A DNA stretch of 64,000 bases from NCBI RefSeq assembly GCF_023229695.1, contig NZ_JALNYS010000016.1, forward strand, positions 20,697 through 84,696, read 5' to 3'. This DNA is from Sulfuricurvum sp. (GTDB taxonomy: Bacteria > Campylobacterota > Campylobacteria > Campylobacterales > Sulfurimonadaceae). The translations under genes were made by a program, and so were the position numbers. Position 1 is the stretch's first letter, and every line of letters begins with the position of its first letter. Under the pieces are notes generated by a model, which worked only from the letters and a program-made list of their open reading frames with translations, ran no database searches and had not been told where the DNA came from. Shown here one piece after another: positions 53,379-62,876 of this stretch.

Positions 53379-55453
53379 ATTTCTTCAACTGCCCCTTTGG
53401 CCACCAAAGCGGCATAGGTCTCATCTTTGGGGATCAGCCCCGCTTCAAATACGAACTGGGAAGGGACAAAATTGGTTTTCTTGATCTTGTCGTATTTCGC
53501 ATAACTCAGAAACAACCGATCTTTTGCCCGGGTTACCGAAACATAAAAAAGCCGTCTCTCCTCTTCAATACTCCCGCTGCGGCTCATCAGTTTTCGATTC
53601 GGAAAACGCCCATCCATCAAATCGATCACATACACCTCTTGATACTCCAGCCCTTTGGATGCGTGGATACTCAGTAAATGGACCCCTTCTCCCTGCGTCA
53701 AGTCCTGCGAACCCAGTACCATAGCATTGAGAAACCGTTCATGCTCTTTGTAAGGACGGGAGAGTTCAAACAAAACCGTACATTTTCGGCGGATACGCTC
53801 TTGGGATTCTGTTTTCGCCCTCTCATCCACCGCCCCGTTTTCTGTCATGGCACGACGATGGGAGAGATGTTCGATCACATGTCCGTATAAATTTGAAAGG
53901 GCAATTTTCTGAACGGCCGCTTTTGGCTCTTTAATATCGCGTAACTGACGAAACAAGGTAAAAAGATCGTGCAAATAGACAGCGGAATCTTTCGTAAGTT
54001 TTGCATGCTGCAAAATCGGATTTCCCATAAAGTTCGGGTCCATCCCCAGCTTGGCAAACCGCCCCGCACTCCCCAACTCCGCGAAATCGTCAAATAATCC
54101 CAACTGATGATTAAGGCGCCGTTTTTCAAATGGATTCGAAATAGAGGGATCCGGAGTGTACAACCCGCGTAAAAAAGAGCCGTGCCCCAGCTTTTGCAAA
54201 GCAACAAAAAGTTCTTTGGCAATGGCGCTTCCGACCCCTTTGGCATAATCAAAAAGGTGGATAAATGCCATCATATCCGATTCATTGACCAAAAGGGTAT
54301 AAATATCAAGAAGCGCTTTAACCTCTTTGGAGTCAAAAAATCCTATCCCCCCTCGACGACGGCAGGCAATCCCGAGTTCTCGCAACGATGCTTCAATCCC
54401 GTCAGCGGAAGCATTATTTCGAAAAATGACCGCAATCTCTTCACGCGGGGTTGCCGAATCGGCAATCATTTGGGCAATTCCGTGATATTGCTCAAACAAC
54501 TCATCGTAGATAAGAAGTCTCGGACTATGCGCCGCATGTTCACGTGTCACCTCTAGCGCTTTGGGATAAATCCGCTCATTATACGCAATAACCGTATTGG
54601 CTAACGAAAGAATGGGAACCGTCGAACGGTAATTTTTGTTAAGCGTATAGATACGGGCATCAGGATAATGGGTTTCAAAACTTCCGATAATCGATATATC
54701 GGCTCCGTTAAATGCATAAATACTTTGGTCATAATCCCCCACACAAAACAAAGAGGGGGGTTTCATTGCATCAATAAGGGTTCCTTGCAAGGCATTGGTG
54801 TCTTGATACTCGTCGATCAAAATTTCTTTGTAGCCGAGATCATTTTCCAAAGCCAATTCGCGCATTCGGAGTAAAAGATCGTTAAAATTGACAAAACCGT
54901 ACTCTTTTTTGAGCATTTCAAACTCATCCACAATGTCAGCATAAATTGCTGCATATACGGCGTGTTCATCCTGTCGGACACTGATCCACTCTTCAAAATG
55001 AGTGGACAATTCCGTATTCTGATAAAAGGAGTAAACATCATAAAGGTAATTAGCCCCATACGCGGATGTGGCACAATCGATATGCGAAAAGGTCCGCTTT
55101 TCATAAACACTGCGAAAAAGGGTTTTAAGTTCTCGCGGCTGCTTAAGGACCACCTTCCCCTCTTTACGCTTAAGCCAGCGGTAGCTAATGGCATGAAAAG
55201 TCCCTGCATCAATTTTTGAAGCAATTTCTCGACCGAAATAGGCGGCAACCCGTTCTACCATCTCTTGCGCCGCCTTATTGGTAAATGTCAGCAGCATTAT
55301 CTCTTCGGGTTTTATATTTAATGAGAGGAGGTGACCGATACGGCCGACTATCGTGGAAGTTTTACCGGTACCGGCTGATGCAATAATAAGATTACGCCCA
55401 TACGGTGCGGTTGCAGCAGTATATTGCTGTTCGTTAAGGCGCGAAAGTGGCAA
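53375..55453 (-). CDS. UvrD/Rep-family ATP-dependent DNA helicase
   Basis: A 692-residue superfamily 1A helicase: Walker A IIASAGTGKTSTI (about 24-36), LLTFTNKAAQEMVERV, ILIDEYQDTNALQG (motif II), VGDYDQSIYAFNGA (motif III), TLNKNYRST (IV), LLSIHASKGLEYQEVYVI (V) and EERRLFYVSVTRAKDRLFL (VI). It is likely a UvrD/PcrA-type repair helicase. It begins with TTG after AAGGAG. Confidence 0.9.
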   Translation of the reverse strand: MPLSRLNEQQYTAATAPYGRNLIIASAGTGKTSTIVGRIGHLLSLNIKPEEIMLLTFTNKAAQEMVERVAAYFGREIASKIDAGTFHAISYRWLKRKEGKVVLKQPRELKTLFRSVYEKRTFSHIDCATSAYGANYLYDVYSFYQNTELSTHFEEWISVRQDEHAVYAAIYADIVDEFEMLKKEYGFVNFNDLLLRMRELALENDLGYKEILIDEYQDTNALQGTLIDAMKPPSLFCVGDYDQSIYAFNGADISIIGSFETHYPDARIYTLNKNYRSTVPILSLANTVIAYNERIYPKALEVTREHAAHSPRLLIYDELFEQYHGIAQMIADSATPREEIAVIFRNNASADGIEASLRELGIACRRRGGIGFFDSKEVKALLDIYTLLVNESDMMAFIHLFDYAKGVGSAIAKELFVALQKLGHGSFLRGLYTPDPSISNPFEKRRLNHQLGLFDDFAELGSAGRFAKLGMDPNFMGNPILQHAKLTKDSAVYLHDLFTLFRQLRDIKEPKAAVQKIALSNLYGHVIEHLSHRRAMTENGAVDERAKTESQERIRRKCTVLFELSRPYKEHERFLNAMVLGSQDLTQGEGVHLLSIHASKGLEYQEVYVIDLMDGRFPNRKLMSRSGSIEEERRLFYVSVTRAKDRLFLSYAKYDKIKKTNFVPSQFVFEAGLIPKDETYAALVAKGAVEEI

Positions 55454-55481
55454 GAGGCTCCTTAAAGCCTCGAATTAGAGG

Positions 55482-55868
55482 CTATTCTGACTTGAATTTT
55501 TTGATTGGCTCAGCTAAACCGCAATCAGGATGAGCCCCCGCATCGAGTACTGCTTGAGCCATTGTCGCGTTGTCTTGATTGAAAATAAGCGGAGCTAGAA
55601 AATTGATATACGATTCATCGCGCGGATTTTGAATGACAACGATATTATATACAAGGACGTTTGAATTTTCATTAATGTCAAGCAAGGCACGAATTGCCGC
55701 CGGTACATCAAAAGAATATTCACGCAAAGCGTACGGATTGACAACGGTAAAACTCGTATCGGTACCGTCACAACTTTTGAGCGTCATAAATAGATCATCG
55801 ATCTCGACAAGTTCAACTTTGCTGGTTTTTTCAAACCCTAGAATCGGCGATTTGACTTCGTATTGCAT
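55482..55868 (-). CDS. fliW: Flagellar assembly factor FliW
   Basis: A 128-residue protein with the FliW pattern YEVKSPILGFEKTSKVELVEIDDLF, FTVVNPYALREYSFDVP, and INFLAPLIFNQDNATMAQAVL. FliW binds flagellin and antagonises the CsrA translational repressor of flagellin mRNA. csrA is not adjacent; valS is divergent upstream. Confidence 0.93.
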   Translation of the reverse strand: MQYEVKSPILGFEKTSKVELVEIDDLFMTLKSCDGTDTSFTVVNPYALREYSFDVPAAIRALLDINENSNVLVYNIVVIQNPRDESYINFLAPLIFNQDNATMAQAVLDAGAHPDCGLAEPIKKFKSE

Positions 55869-56036
55869 AAATATCCTTTATACCAATTTTATTGTTTACT
55901 ATGGCATACATTACCATAAATATACCAATGGTTTTAAAAAAAAACTTTTTCTCCCCCAATAATGTTACATTATTCTACAATATTGAACTAATTTTAAGAG
56001 CCAAAGTGTTAGAAATGGCCTTCCTCTATTTTTTGG

Positions 56037-56042
56037 TATAAT
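56037..56042 (+). promoter_or_regulatory. -10 element of valS
   Basis: TATAAT in the T-rich context TATTTTTTGGTATAATTCGC, 30 bases before the valS ATG. It is a good housekeeping -10 for Campylobacterota. Confidence 0.55.
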
Positions 56043-56071
56043 TCGCGCATATTTTCATGAAGGTTTTTTCT

Positions 56072-58690
56072 ATGTCCGCATCCCACTATGACCCAAAAAA
56101 TATTGAAGAGAGCTTTTATCCTATCTGGGAAAATCGAGGGCTTTTTGAAGTGGACGGTAACAAAGCGATTGCCAAGGCCAATAAGCATTTTGCGATTATG
56201 ATGCCTCCTCCGAATGTCACGGGACGACTGCATATCGGCCATGCCCTTACCTTTACCCTCCAAGATATTATTGTCCGCTACAAGCGAATGGACGGGTATG
56301 CAACACTCTGGCAGCCAGGGACCGATCATGCCGGTATTGCTACCCAAAACGTCGTGGAAAAACAGCTGTTAGCCGAAGGGACGACGAAAGAGGAGCTTGG
56401 ACGCGAAGCTTTCTTGGAACGTGTTTGGGCATGGAAAGAGGAGAGCGGCGGAATCATGGTAGGACAATTGCGCAAACTCGGAGTATCTCCCGCATGGAGC
56501 CGTGAGCGTTTTACGATGGATGAGGGGTTAAAATCCTCCGTCAAAGAGGCGTTTGTCCACCTCTACAACCAAAATCTGATCGTCCGGGGAAACTACATGG
56601 TCAACTGGTGTACCCATGACGGGGCGCTGAGCGATATCGAAGTCGAACACGAAGAGCATCAGGGCCATTTCTACCACATGCGCTACCCTTTCAGCGACGG
56701 CAGCGGCCACATCACTGTCGCGACGACCCGTCCGGAAACCTATTTCGGCGATACCGCGATTATGATACACCCTGATGATGATCGCTATCTTCACCTCATC
56801 GGAAAAAGCATCACCCTCCCCCTCATCAATCGTGAGATCAAAATCATCGCCGATACCCATGTCGATAAAGAGTTCGGAACCGGTGTCGTCAAAGTTACCC
56901 CTGCTCATGACACCAACGACTACGAAGTGGGCAAGCGGCACGATCTGGAATTTATCACCGTATTCGATGAAAAAGGGATATTAAATCATCACGCCGGGGA
57001 ATTTGAAGGGCTTGAACGCCTTGAAGCCCGTTCCGTCATTGTCAAACGACTCAATGAAGAAGGTTTTATTGAAAAAATTGAAGATCATCTCCACCAAGTC
57101 GGTCACTGTTACCGCTGTAAAAATATTGTTGAACCCTATATCTCCAAACAGTGGTTTGTCCGAAAAGAGGTTGCACGCGGTTCGATCGATAAAACCAACG
57201 AAGGATTAACCCAATTTTTCCCGCCCCACTGGATTAACAGTTACAACGCATGGATGGGAGAGCTGCGTGACTGGTGTATCTCCCGTCAACTGTGGTGGGG
57301 GCACCGTATCCCGGTTTTTTACTGCAACGATTGCGATCATGAATGGGCCTCTATGGAAGAACAACCAAACAGCTGCCCGCATTGTGCAAGCCGCTCGTTC
57401 ACCCAAGATCCCGATGTCCTTGACACTTGGTTCAGTTCTGCGCTTTGGCCGTTCTCGACTCTGGGTTGGGGCAACGGCGATGTCAGTTCCGACACCCTCT
57501 TCCAAAGCGAAGACATGGCGAAGTTTTATCCCAACAGCCTCCTGATTACCGGATTTGACATCCTCTTCTTTTGGGTTGCGCGGATGATGATGATGGGGGA
57601 AAGTTTTACGGGAGAGCTGCCGTTTAAGCATATCTATCTCCATGCACTGGTGCGGGATGAACACGGCCAAAAAATGTCCAAATCCAAAGGCAACGTCATC
57701 GATCCGCTCGATATGGTCGAAAAATACAGCGCCGATGCACTCCGGTTCACCCTCGCCGTCCTTGCCGCGCAGGGGCGTGATATCCGCCTTAGCACGGAGC
57801 GTCTGGATCAAAGCCGCAACTTTACCAACAAACTTTTCAATGCTTCCAAATTCCTCCAAATGAATGTTCCGACGTTTAAAGATTTAGCCGATCAAGAGAT
57901 CACGACTCCGTTGGGTCGCTATATGCTCAGCCGTTTCCATCGCGCTACGGCTGAAACAAGAGCATTCCTGGATGAATACCGTTTCAACGATGCAGCTACG
58001 GTGCTCTACCGCTTTTTATGGAATGAGTTTTGCGACTGGGGTATCGAACTGGGCAAAGCAAGCAAAGAGAGCGTCAATGAGTTGGGAAGCATCTTCAAAG
58101 AGTCGATGAAACTTCTGCACCCCTATATGCCCTTCATCACCGAATATCTCTACCATGAGCTTTCAGGAACGACGCTTGAAGAGGGCAACTCCATCATGGT
58201 TATGGCGTATCCTGAAAACGTTACCGTGAATGAAGCAATCGAAGCGGAATTTTCCATCATTATGGATGCCATTATCACGATTCGCCGCGCTAAAACGCTC
58301 GTAGATATGGGGAATCAGAAAATCGATCTTGCCTATGTCAAATGTAGCGGTAATCAGAGCATGATGGAACCGTTTATCGTTCGTCTCGGCAAAGTCGAAG
58401 CGCTCCGTTTTACCGAGTCTAAAATTGATAATGCCGTAAGCGATATCGGAGAGAGGGTCGAAGTGTATATTCCAACCGATGCCATCGATCTGAGCCCCAT
58501 CATCGATCGTCTCACCAAACAGCGTGAAAAGCTTCAAAAAGAGGCCGACAAATTGAACGGAATGCTCTTCAATGAACGTTTTGTCGCCAACGCACCCGAA
58601 GCCGTCATCACCCAAAACCGTGCGGCACTTGCCGATGCGGAAGAGAAAATCTCCAAAATCAACGAACAGCTTAGTGCATTGGTAGGGTGA
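56072..58690 (+). CDS. valS: Valyl-tRNA synthetase
   Basis: An 872-residue class I synthetase: PPPNVTGRLHIGHAL (HIGH, about 44-58), editing domain (TTRPETYFGDTA), zinc-like CNDCDHEW...CPHC, DVLDTWFSSALWPFSTLGW, and KMSKSKGNVIDP (KMSKS), ending in a C-terminal coiled coil. The ATG at 56072 is preceded by AAGG at good spacing; an ATG five codons upstream is the alternative. Confidence 0.97.
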   Translation: MSASHYDPKNIEESFYPIWENRGLFEVDGNKAIAKANKHFAIMMPPPNVTGRLHIGHALTFTLQDIIVRYKRMDGYATLWQPGTDHAGIATQNVVEKQLLAEGTTKEELGREAFLERVWAWKEESGGIMVGQLRKLGVSPAWSRERFTMDEGLKSSVKEAFVHLYNQNLIVRGNYMVNWCTHDGALSDIEVEHEEHQGHFYHMRYPFSDGSGHITVATTRPETYFGDTAIMIHPDDDRYLHLIGKSITLPLINREIKIIADTHVDKEFGTGVVKVTPAHDTNDYEVGKRHDLEFITVFDEKGILNHHAGEFEGLERLEARSVIVKRLNEEGFIEKIEDHLHQVGHCYRCKNIVEPYISKQWFVRKEVARGSIDKTNEGLTQFFPPHWINSYNAWMGELRDWCISRQLWWGHRIPVFYCNDCDHEWASMEEQPNSCPHCASRSFTQDPDVLDTWFSSALWPFSTLGWGNGDVSSDTLFQSEDMAKFYPNSLLITGFDILFFWVARMMMMGESFTGELPFKHIYLHALVRDEHGQKMSKSKGNVIDPLDMVEKYSADALRFTLAVLAAQGRDIRLSTERLDQSRNFTNKLFNASKFLQMNVPTFKDLADQEITTPLGRYMLSRFHRATAETRAFLDEYRFNDAATVLYRFLWNEFCDWGIELGKASKESVNELGSIFKESMKLLHPYMPFITEYLYHELSGTTLEEGNSIMVMAYPENVTVNEAIEAEFSIIMDAIITIRRAKTLVDMGNQKIDLAYVKCSGNQSMMEPFIVRLGKVEALRFTESKIDNAVSDIGERVEVYIPTDAIDLSPIIDRLTKQREKLQKEADKLNGMLFNERFVANAPEAVITQNRAALADAEEKISKINEQLSALVG

Positions 58691-58694
58691 TCCC

Positions 58695-59096
58695 ATGCAA
58701 ATCCGAGAGCTCTCACCCTCGGAACTGCATGAGGGGTTTCCCCTCCTCAAAACACTCCGATTGGATCTTACCGCTACGCAGTTTGAACGCTTTATTGCAT
58801 CGCAATTTCCTCGTGACTACCGCCCTATAGGTGCTTATGAACGGGGTGTTTTGCATATCTACGCCGGTGTTACCCTGCGGGAAAATCTGGAACTTGGCCG
58901 CTATCTTATCGTTGAAGATTTTGCGGTTCGTGAGCACCATGAACATTTATCCAAAGAGATGATCGATTTTTTAGGAGATTACGCCCGAATGCATACCTGT
59001 TCGGCCGTTATCGTATGGGGGAGACAAAAAGGGTTAAGTCTCAAAGATTTAGAAGGGTACCGTCCCAAACGGGACGGTTGGATCAAACAGTTCTAA
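58695..59096 (+). CDS. GNAT-like acetyltransferase
   Basis: A 133-residue protein with GNAT character: QIRELSPSELHEGFPLLKTLR, YIGAYERG-like strand (PIGAYERGVLHIYAG), and LGRYLIVEDFAVREHHEHLSKEMIDFLGDYAR, where the acetyl-CoA loop would lie. The Gly-rich loop is poor, so the fold call is moderate. It starts four bases after valS and abuts the convergent YceI gene. Confidence 0.65.
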   Translation: MQIRELSPSELHEGFPLLKTLRLDLTATQFERFIASQFPRDYRPIGAYERGVLHIYAGVTLRENLELGRYLIVEDFAVREHHEHLSKEMIDFLGDYARMHTCSAVIVWGRQKGLSLKDLEGYRPKRDGWIKQF

Positions 59097-59663
59097 TTAC
59101 TCTTCAATCCCTTCCACTTCAACAATAAGCTTTACCTCATCACCGACAACAACGCCACCCGCTTCGATCGCTTTGTTCCACGTCAAGCCGAAATCTTTCC
59201 GTTTAATGGAACCGGTCAATACGAATCCTGAACGCATATTGCCGTTTGGATCTTCAACGACGCCACCCATCTCGATAGCAAGGGTCACTTTTTTCGTAAT
59301 CCCGTGAATCGTTAAATCACCCGTCATTTTAGTTTTGGTCGCACTTGTCATCACGAAACTAACATCGCTGAATTTTTCCACATCAAAAAAATCGGCACTG
59401 CGTAAATGGTCGTCCCGTTTTTTGATCCCCGTATCGACAGAATCCGCTTTAATCTGGCCGCTCAGCGTTTTAAACTTCCCTTTCTCCAAATCGTAACTTC
59501 CCGTAAATGTGCCGAACTTTCCGGTTACGGTACTGACCATCATATGTTTTACTTTAAATCCGACCGTAGAGTGCGATACATCGACTTTATAAACCGCTGC
59601 AGAAGCAACACTTGAGCCGATCAATAATCCGGCAACCGCCATTGCTATAAAACTCTTTTTCAT
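59097..59663 (-). CDS. YceI-family periplasmic protein
   Basis: A 188-residue exported lipocalin-like protein: signal peptide (FIAMAVAGLLIGSSVASA), then VDVSHSTVGFKVKHMMVSTVTGKFGTF and KKRDDHLRSADFFDVEKF, the YceI hallmark. Members bind isoprenoid lipids; the physiological role is uncertain. Confidence 0.93.
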   Translation of the reverse strand: MKKSFIAMAVAGLLIGSSVASAAVYKVDVSHSTVGFKVKHMMVSTVTGKFGTFTGSYDLEKGKFKTLSGQIKADSVDTGIKKRDDHLRSADFFDVEKFSDVSFVMTSATKTKMTGDLTIHGITKKVTLAIEMGGVVEDPNGNMRSGFVLTGSIKRKDFGLTWNKAIEAGGVVVGDEVKLIVEVEGIEE

Positions 59664-59800
59664 TGAAAATCCTTTATTTTGGGAGGGGTAATTTTGCAGA
59701 TATTGTAAGGTGTTTTGCTCAATGAATCATTAACATAAATATAATGAACAATATATTTAAGCTTCGTTATACTTTTGAACTTCATTTAATAAGGTTTTAT

Positions 59801-60484
59801 ATGCAATTATGCGTCGCTCTCGATCTCCCTTCACAAGAAGAGAATTTGGCACTTGTTGAAACCATCAAAAATTATCCGCTATGGTTAAAAGTAGGTTTAC
59901 GTTCCTATATCCGCGACGGAAAACCTTTTATTGATGCGATTAAGGCAATCAATCCCGAATTTAAAATTTTTCTTGATCTAAAACTCTATGATATCCCCAA
60001 CACCATGGCCGATGCAGCCGAATCGATTATGGGCTTGGGCGTCGATATGTTCAACGTCCACGCATCCGCAGGACGCAAAGCGATGCGAGAAGTGATGAAG
60101 CGGCTAGAACCGTATGAAAAGCGTCCACTCGTCCTCGCGGTAACCGCCCTCACTTCGTTCGAAGAGACGGAGTTCTCCCATGTCTATGGAGAGACCATTG
60201 CCGAAAAAGCCGACCGATTTGCCCAGGATGCGCATGAAGCCGGACTCGACGGTGTTGTTTGCAGTGTATATGAAAGTGCCTCCATCAAATCGCTGACATC
60301 GGATCGTTTTCTCACCCTTACACCCGGTATTCGCCCTTTTGGAGAAGATGCAGGCGATCAGGAACGTGTTGCTACGATTGAAACGGCACAGAGCGAAAAC
60401 GTTGACTTCATTGTTGTCGGGCGTCCTATCTACAAAGCCCAAAATCCAGCTGAAGTGGTGGAAAAAATATTAAAAACACTCTAG
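59801..60484 (+). CDS. pyrF: Orotidine 5'-phosphate decarboxylase
   Basis: A 227-residue TIM-barrel enzyme for UMP synthesis: CVALDLPSQEENLAL, WLKVGLRSYIRDG, catalytic FLDLKLYDIPNTM (D-x-K-x-x-D), and TPGIRPFGEDAGDQERVAT, VVGRPIYKAQNP. The ATG at 59801 follows AAGG by 6 bases; the frame opens upstream at 59744 without family sequence. Confidence 0.95.
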   Translation: MQLCVALDLPSQEENLALVETIKNYPLWLKVGLRSYIRDGKPFIDAIKAINPEFKIFLDLKLYDIPNTMADAAESIMGLGVDMFNVHASAGRKAMREVMKRLEPYEKRPLVLAVTALTSFEETEFSHVYGETIAEKADRFAQDAHEAGLDGVVCSVYESASIKSLTSDRFLTLTPGIRPFGEDAGDQERVATIETAQSENVDFIVVGRPIYKAQNPAEVVEKILKTL

Positions 60485-60548
60485 TTTCCCCGTAATAATA
60501 CAGTAATCTTTTTCAACTAGACTTCCGAAAAAAGGGGAGATACTATTC

Positions 60549-61271
60549 ATGAAAAAATTTTTACTGCTTATTCCCGTGGGGCTGCTCGCCGCAACCGGAG
60601 TATTTTGGGCCAGCCTCACCCATACCCATACAATCAATCAGCGCGCTTTAACCCCCGCAAAAATTCAAAAAGAGATGCCGGAGCTCTTCTCCGACTCCGA
60701 GCACTATCTTCGTCAGATTATCCGTCATGGGGATGCTCAATCGCTCTCACCGCTTTATACGTCGCTGGATACGATCAAGGAAAAAATCACCCAACATGAA
60801 GAGAAAGGGGTTTCTGTCGCTAAAGTCGAAAAAATGTTCTCTCTTTATCTTCAGGACAGCAGACTCCTTACCCAAAAAATCACTCCTCATCTCGAAACCT
60901 TACGTCAACTAGACTATTATGAAGACAAGAATGAAGAGAACTTTATCACGGCACTCGATCAAATCGGTTTGTATGAACTCAAATCGGCTTACGCGAATCT
61001 CGATCAAATCCGGCAGGATTATCTCAAAACCCCTTCGCTGGAAATAAAATCAAAATACGAGGCGGAAAATCAACGGATCCAAGGGATTATCCGCGAACTT
61101 TACCTCGACAATGCTATCGAGAAACCCCTCTATACGTATCTGAACAACCACTACCAATATCTGCAAACCATTGCATCAGCTTACGATCATGTCGGTTACG
61201 AACGGATAAACCGGCTTCGGACAAACGGCTACGCCATTAAAGCCCAACTTCAACTTTTACCCTCTTCCTAA
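60549..61271 (+). CDS. Exported helical protein of unknown function
   Basis: A 240-residue protein with an N-terminal signal peptide or anchor (KKFLLLIPVGLLAATGVFWASL) and an almost wholly helical, charged body. I recognise no domain. AGGGGAGA lies upstream of the ATG. It stands alone between pyrF and a 48-residue ORF. Confidence 0.7.
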   Translation: MKKFLLLIPVGLLAATGVFWASLTHTHTINQRALTPAKIQKEMPELFSDSEHYLRQIIRHGDAQSLSPLYTSLDTIKEKITQHEEKGVSVAKVEKMFSLYLQDSRLLTQKITPHLETLRQLDYYEDKNEENFITALDQIGLYELKSAYANLDQIRQDYLKTPSLEIKSKYEAENQRIQGIIRELYLDNAIEKPLYTYLNNHYQYLQTIASAYDHVGYERINRLRTNGYAIKAQLQLLPSS

Positions 61272-61285
61272 ATCCTAATTGGAAT

Positions 61286-61320
61286 ACTCCTTGCTTAATT
61301 GCTGAAATCATGCAAGGAGT
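61286..61320 (+). promoter_or_regulatory. Hairpin that occludes the ribosome site of the 48-residue ORF
   Basis: ACTCCTTGC (61286-61294) pairs perfectly with GCAAGGAGT (61312-61320) over a 17-base loop. The 3' arm contains the AAGGAG ribosome site of the ORF starting at 61325. There is no U-tract, so it is not a terminator for the gene upstream. Translational control by unfolding is inferred. Confidence 0.5.
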
Positions 61321-61324
61321 CCCT

Positions 61325-61471
61325 ATGAAATTCATCGAAAAAATCGATATTGTCGTCAAACTCAAAGAAAAAATTGCAGAAGCGCAAACAACCAACAGCG
61401 CACTTGCAGCACAACTGCAATACCTTCTCGACACGATTATTGCCGATCCGCGTAATTCCCCTGTCATTTGA
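61325..61471 (+). CDS. Small protein of 48 residues
   Basis: ATG preceded by AAGGAG at 5 bases; starts MKFIEKIDIVVKLKEKIAEA and ends ADPRNSPVI before TGA. The sequence is a single amphipathic helix with heptad-like spacing of I, V and L, then a short tail. No family is recognised. A weak terminator-like repeat (AAGTACC/GGTACTT) follows at 61476-61496. Confidence 0.6.
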   Translation: MKFIEKIDIVVKLKEKIAEAQTTNSALAAQLQYLLDTIIADPRNSPVI

Positions 61472-61475
61472 TAAT

Positions 61476-61496
61476 AAGTACCGCTTTAAGGTACTT
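61476..61496 (+). terminator. Weak hairpin after the 48-residue ORF
   Basis: AAGTACC (61476-61482) and GGTACTT (61490-61496) form a 7-bp stem over GCTTTAA, followed by GTTATCT. It lies between the small ORF and tRNA-Ser; the U-tract is poor. Confidence 0.45.
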
Positions 61497-61538
61497 GTTA
61501 TCTATCTATGATTATAATTACGCCCTCTTAACACTAAT

Positions 61539-61628
61539 GGACGAGTAGGAAAGCGGCTGAATCCACCTCCCTGCTAAGGAGACGTACTGGCAACGGTACC
61601 GAGAGTTCGAATCTCTCCTCGTCCGCCA
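61539..61628 (+). tRNA. tRNA-Ser (anticodon GCU)
   Basis: The acceptor arms GGACGAG (61539-61545) and CTCGTCC (61618-61624) pair perfectly. The T arm is GAGAGTTCGAATCTCTC, there is a long class II variable arm, and the anticodon loop CTGCTAA reads GCT at 61573-61575. The CCA end is encoded (61626-61628). A TATAAT at 61513-61518 is a likely -10. It reads AGC/AGU serine codons. It also marks the left edge of an AT-rich accessory region. Confidence 0.95.
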
Positions 61629-61630
61629 CC
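61606..61630. repeat. Possible attachment site, left copy (tRNA-Ser 3' end)
   Basis: The bases from the T loop to the CCA end of tRNA-Ser recur in imperfect form at 63771-63794. Such duplications arise when an integrase inserts DNA at a tRNA 3' end. No integrase gene is visible between the copies. Confidence 0.45.
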
Positions 61631-61817
61631 AATAAAATCCCCTATTTTACGACGTTTAAAGCACTTTCTAAAAACGCTTTTACTACAACTTTTTACTACA
61701 AATCGATAAAAAAGCACTATTTAATAACTTTTTCAACTCATTTATTCTCACTTTGTTTGTATAGGTGTTGTAAGAATTCAAAGTTTTATAGCTACAATAA
61801 ACAAAAAAGGTTAAATT

Positions 61818-62876
61818 ATGCCACATGAAGCAATGGGTAGTATATCAACACTTGATGATCTATTTTACTACTTTGAAAAATTAGAGAATGCGGAGGTTGA
61901 TTCTGCAGGTGTTGAACTTGCAATAGATGATTTTCTAACACACTTTCGGTTTATGTTGGTATATAATGACACACTAGGTAGACTTAATGGTACAATAGAT
62001 GCTGAACTTGCAACAGCAATTGTAGAAATTCAAGAGTTTATATATGATTTATATAAAAAGATAAAATATCAAGATCAAGATCGCCCTTTATCTGATGAAG
62101 AAAAGACAGCTCTAAGAGTATATGTTAAGATTTCTATCGGTTCAACAGAAGAAATAGTAGAAAATTTAAGAGATATAGCGGGAGTAATTTTTAGCGGAAT
62201 GACTGGAAAACAAAAAGTTATAGCTCTTACAATAATAGCAATGGTATTCACTGGTGGATATATAGGCAAGTCATATATCGATTATTTAGAGAGTACAAAA
62301 ACAGCTGAAATAGAAGCAGCAGGTGAGCATTTAGAAACAGAGGCAAGAGTAGAACATAGTCGTCTTGAAAATGCTCGTATTGATACAATCATTAATGGAT
62401 ATAATAAAGTAGTACATGAGATAAATTCAAGACCTCAATATGTAGAGTCTATCAGAATGGGGCAAAAAGCCGTTCTAAAGCCGATTAAACAAAATAATAG
62501 TTACACGTTTAAACCATCTGACAACTTAGAAGCATCTAAAACATTCAATCAAGATAACTATATTGTAGATGCTGAAAAAGCCAAAAGAATACTCAAACAG
62601 AAAAGAAACTCATCTGAGACAGAAATAGTTACTGATACATATTACATCCGATCTATAGAAGCACTCGAAGATAGACACTCTTATCGTGTAAAAATAGTAA
62701 GTTCAGGTTCCGATATTTATGGAACAATAGATTTTAGCTCTACAGATGAAGATATAGACTTTGATGCGTTATCTAGGCATCTATCTAGTAGAACTGCTTT
62801 AAGATTAACAGTTAGAACAAAAACATTAAATTCAATTACATCTATAGATAAACTTATCGCTACTATAAGCGAATAG
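61818..62876 (+). CDS. Unrecognised membrane protein in the tRNA-Ser island
   Basis: A 352-residue protein. An acidic helical N-terminal domain (about 1-125) precedes a transmembrane helix (VIALTIIAMVFTGGYIGKSYI, about 135-155), a charged coiled coil (about 160-200) and a C-terminal alpha/beta domain with DTYYIRSIEALEDRHSYRVKIVSS. Base composition and codon use (AGA arginine, ATA isoleucine) are far more AT-rich than neighbours, a sign of transfer. AAGG lies 7 bases before the ATG. It could be a defence or element-borne function, but nothing proves this. Confidence 0.7.
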   Translation: MPHEAMGSISTLDDLFYYFEKLENAEVDSAGVELAIDDFLTHFRFMLVYNDTLGRLNGTIDAELATAIVEIQEFIYDLYKKIKYQDQDRPLSDEEKTALRVYVKISIGSTEEIVENLRDIAGVIFSGMTGKQKVIALTIIAMVFTGGYIGKSYIDYLESTKTAEIEAAGEHLETEARVEHSRLENARIDTIINGYNKVVHEINSRPQYVESIRMGQKAVLKPIKQNNSYTFKPSDNLEASKTFNQDNYIVDAEKAKRILKQKRNSSETEIVTDTYYIRSIEALEDRHSYRVKIVSSGSDIYGTIDFSSTDEDIDFDALSRHLSSRTALRLTVRTKTLNSITSIDKLIATISE

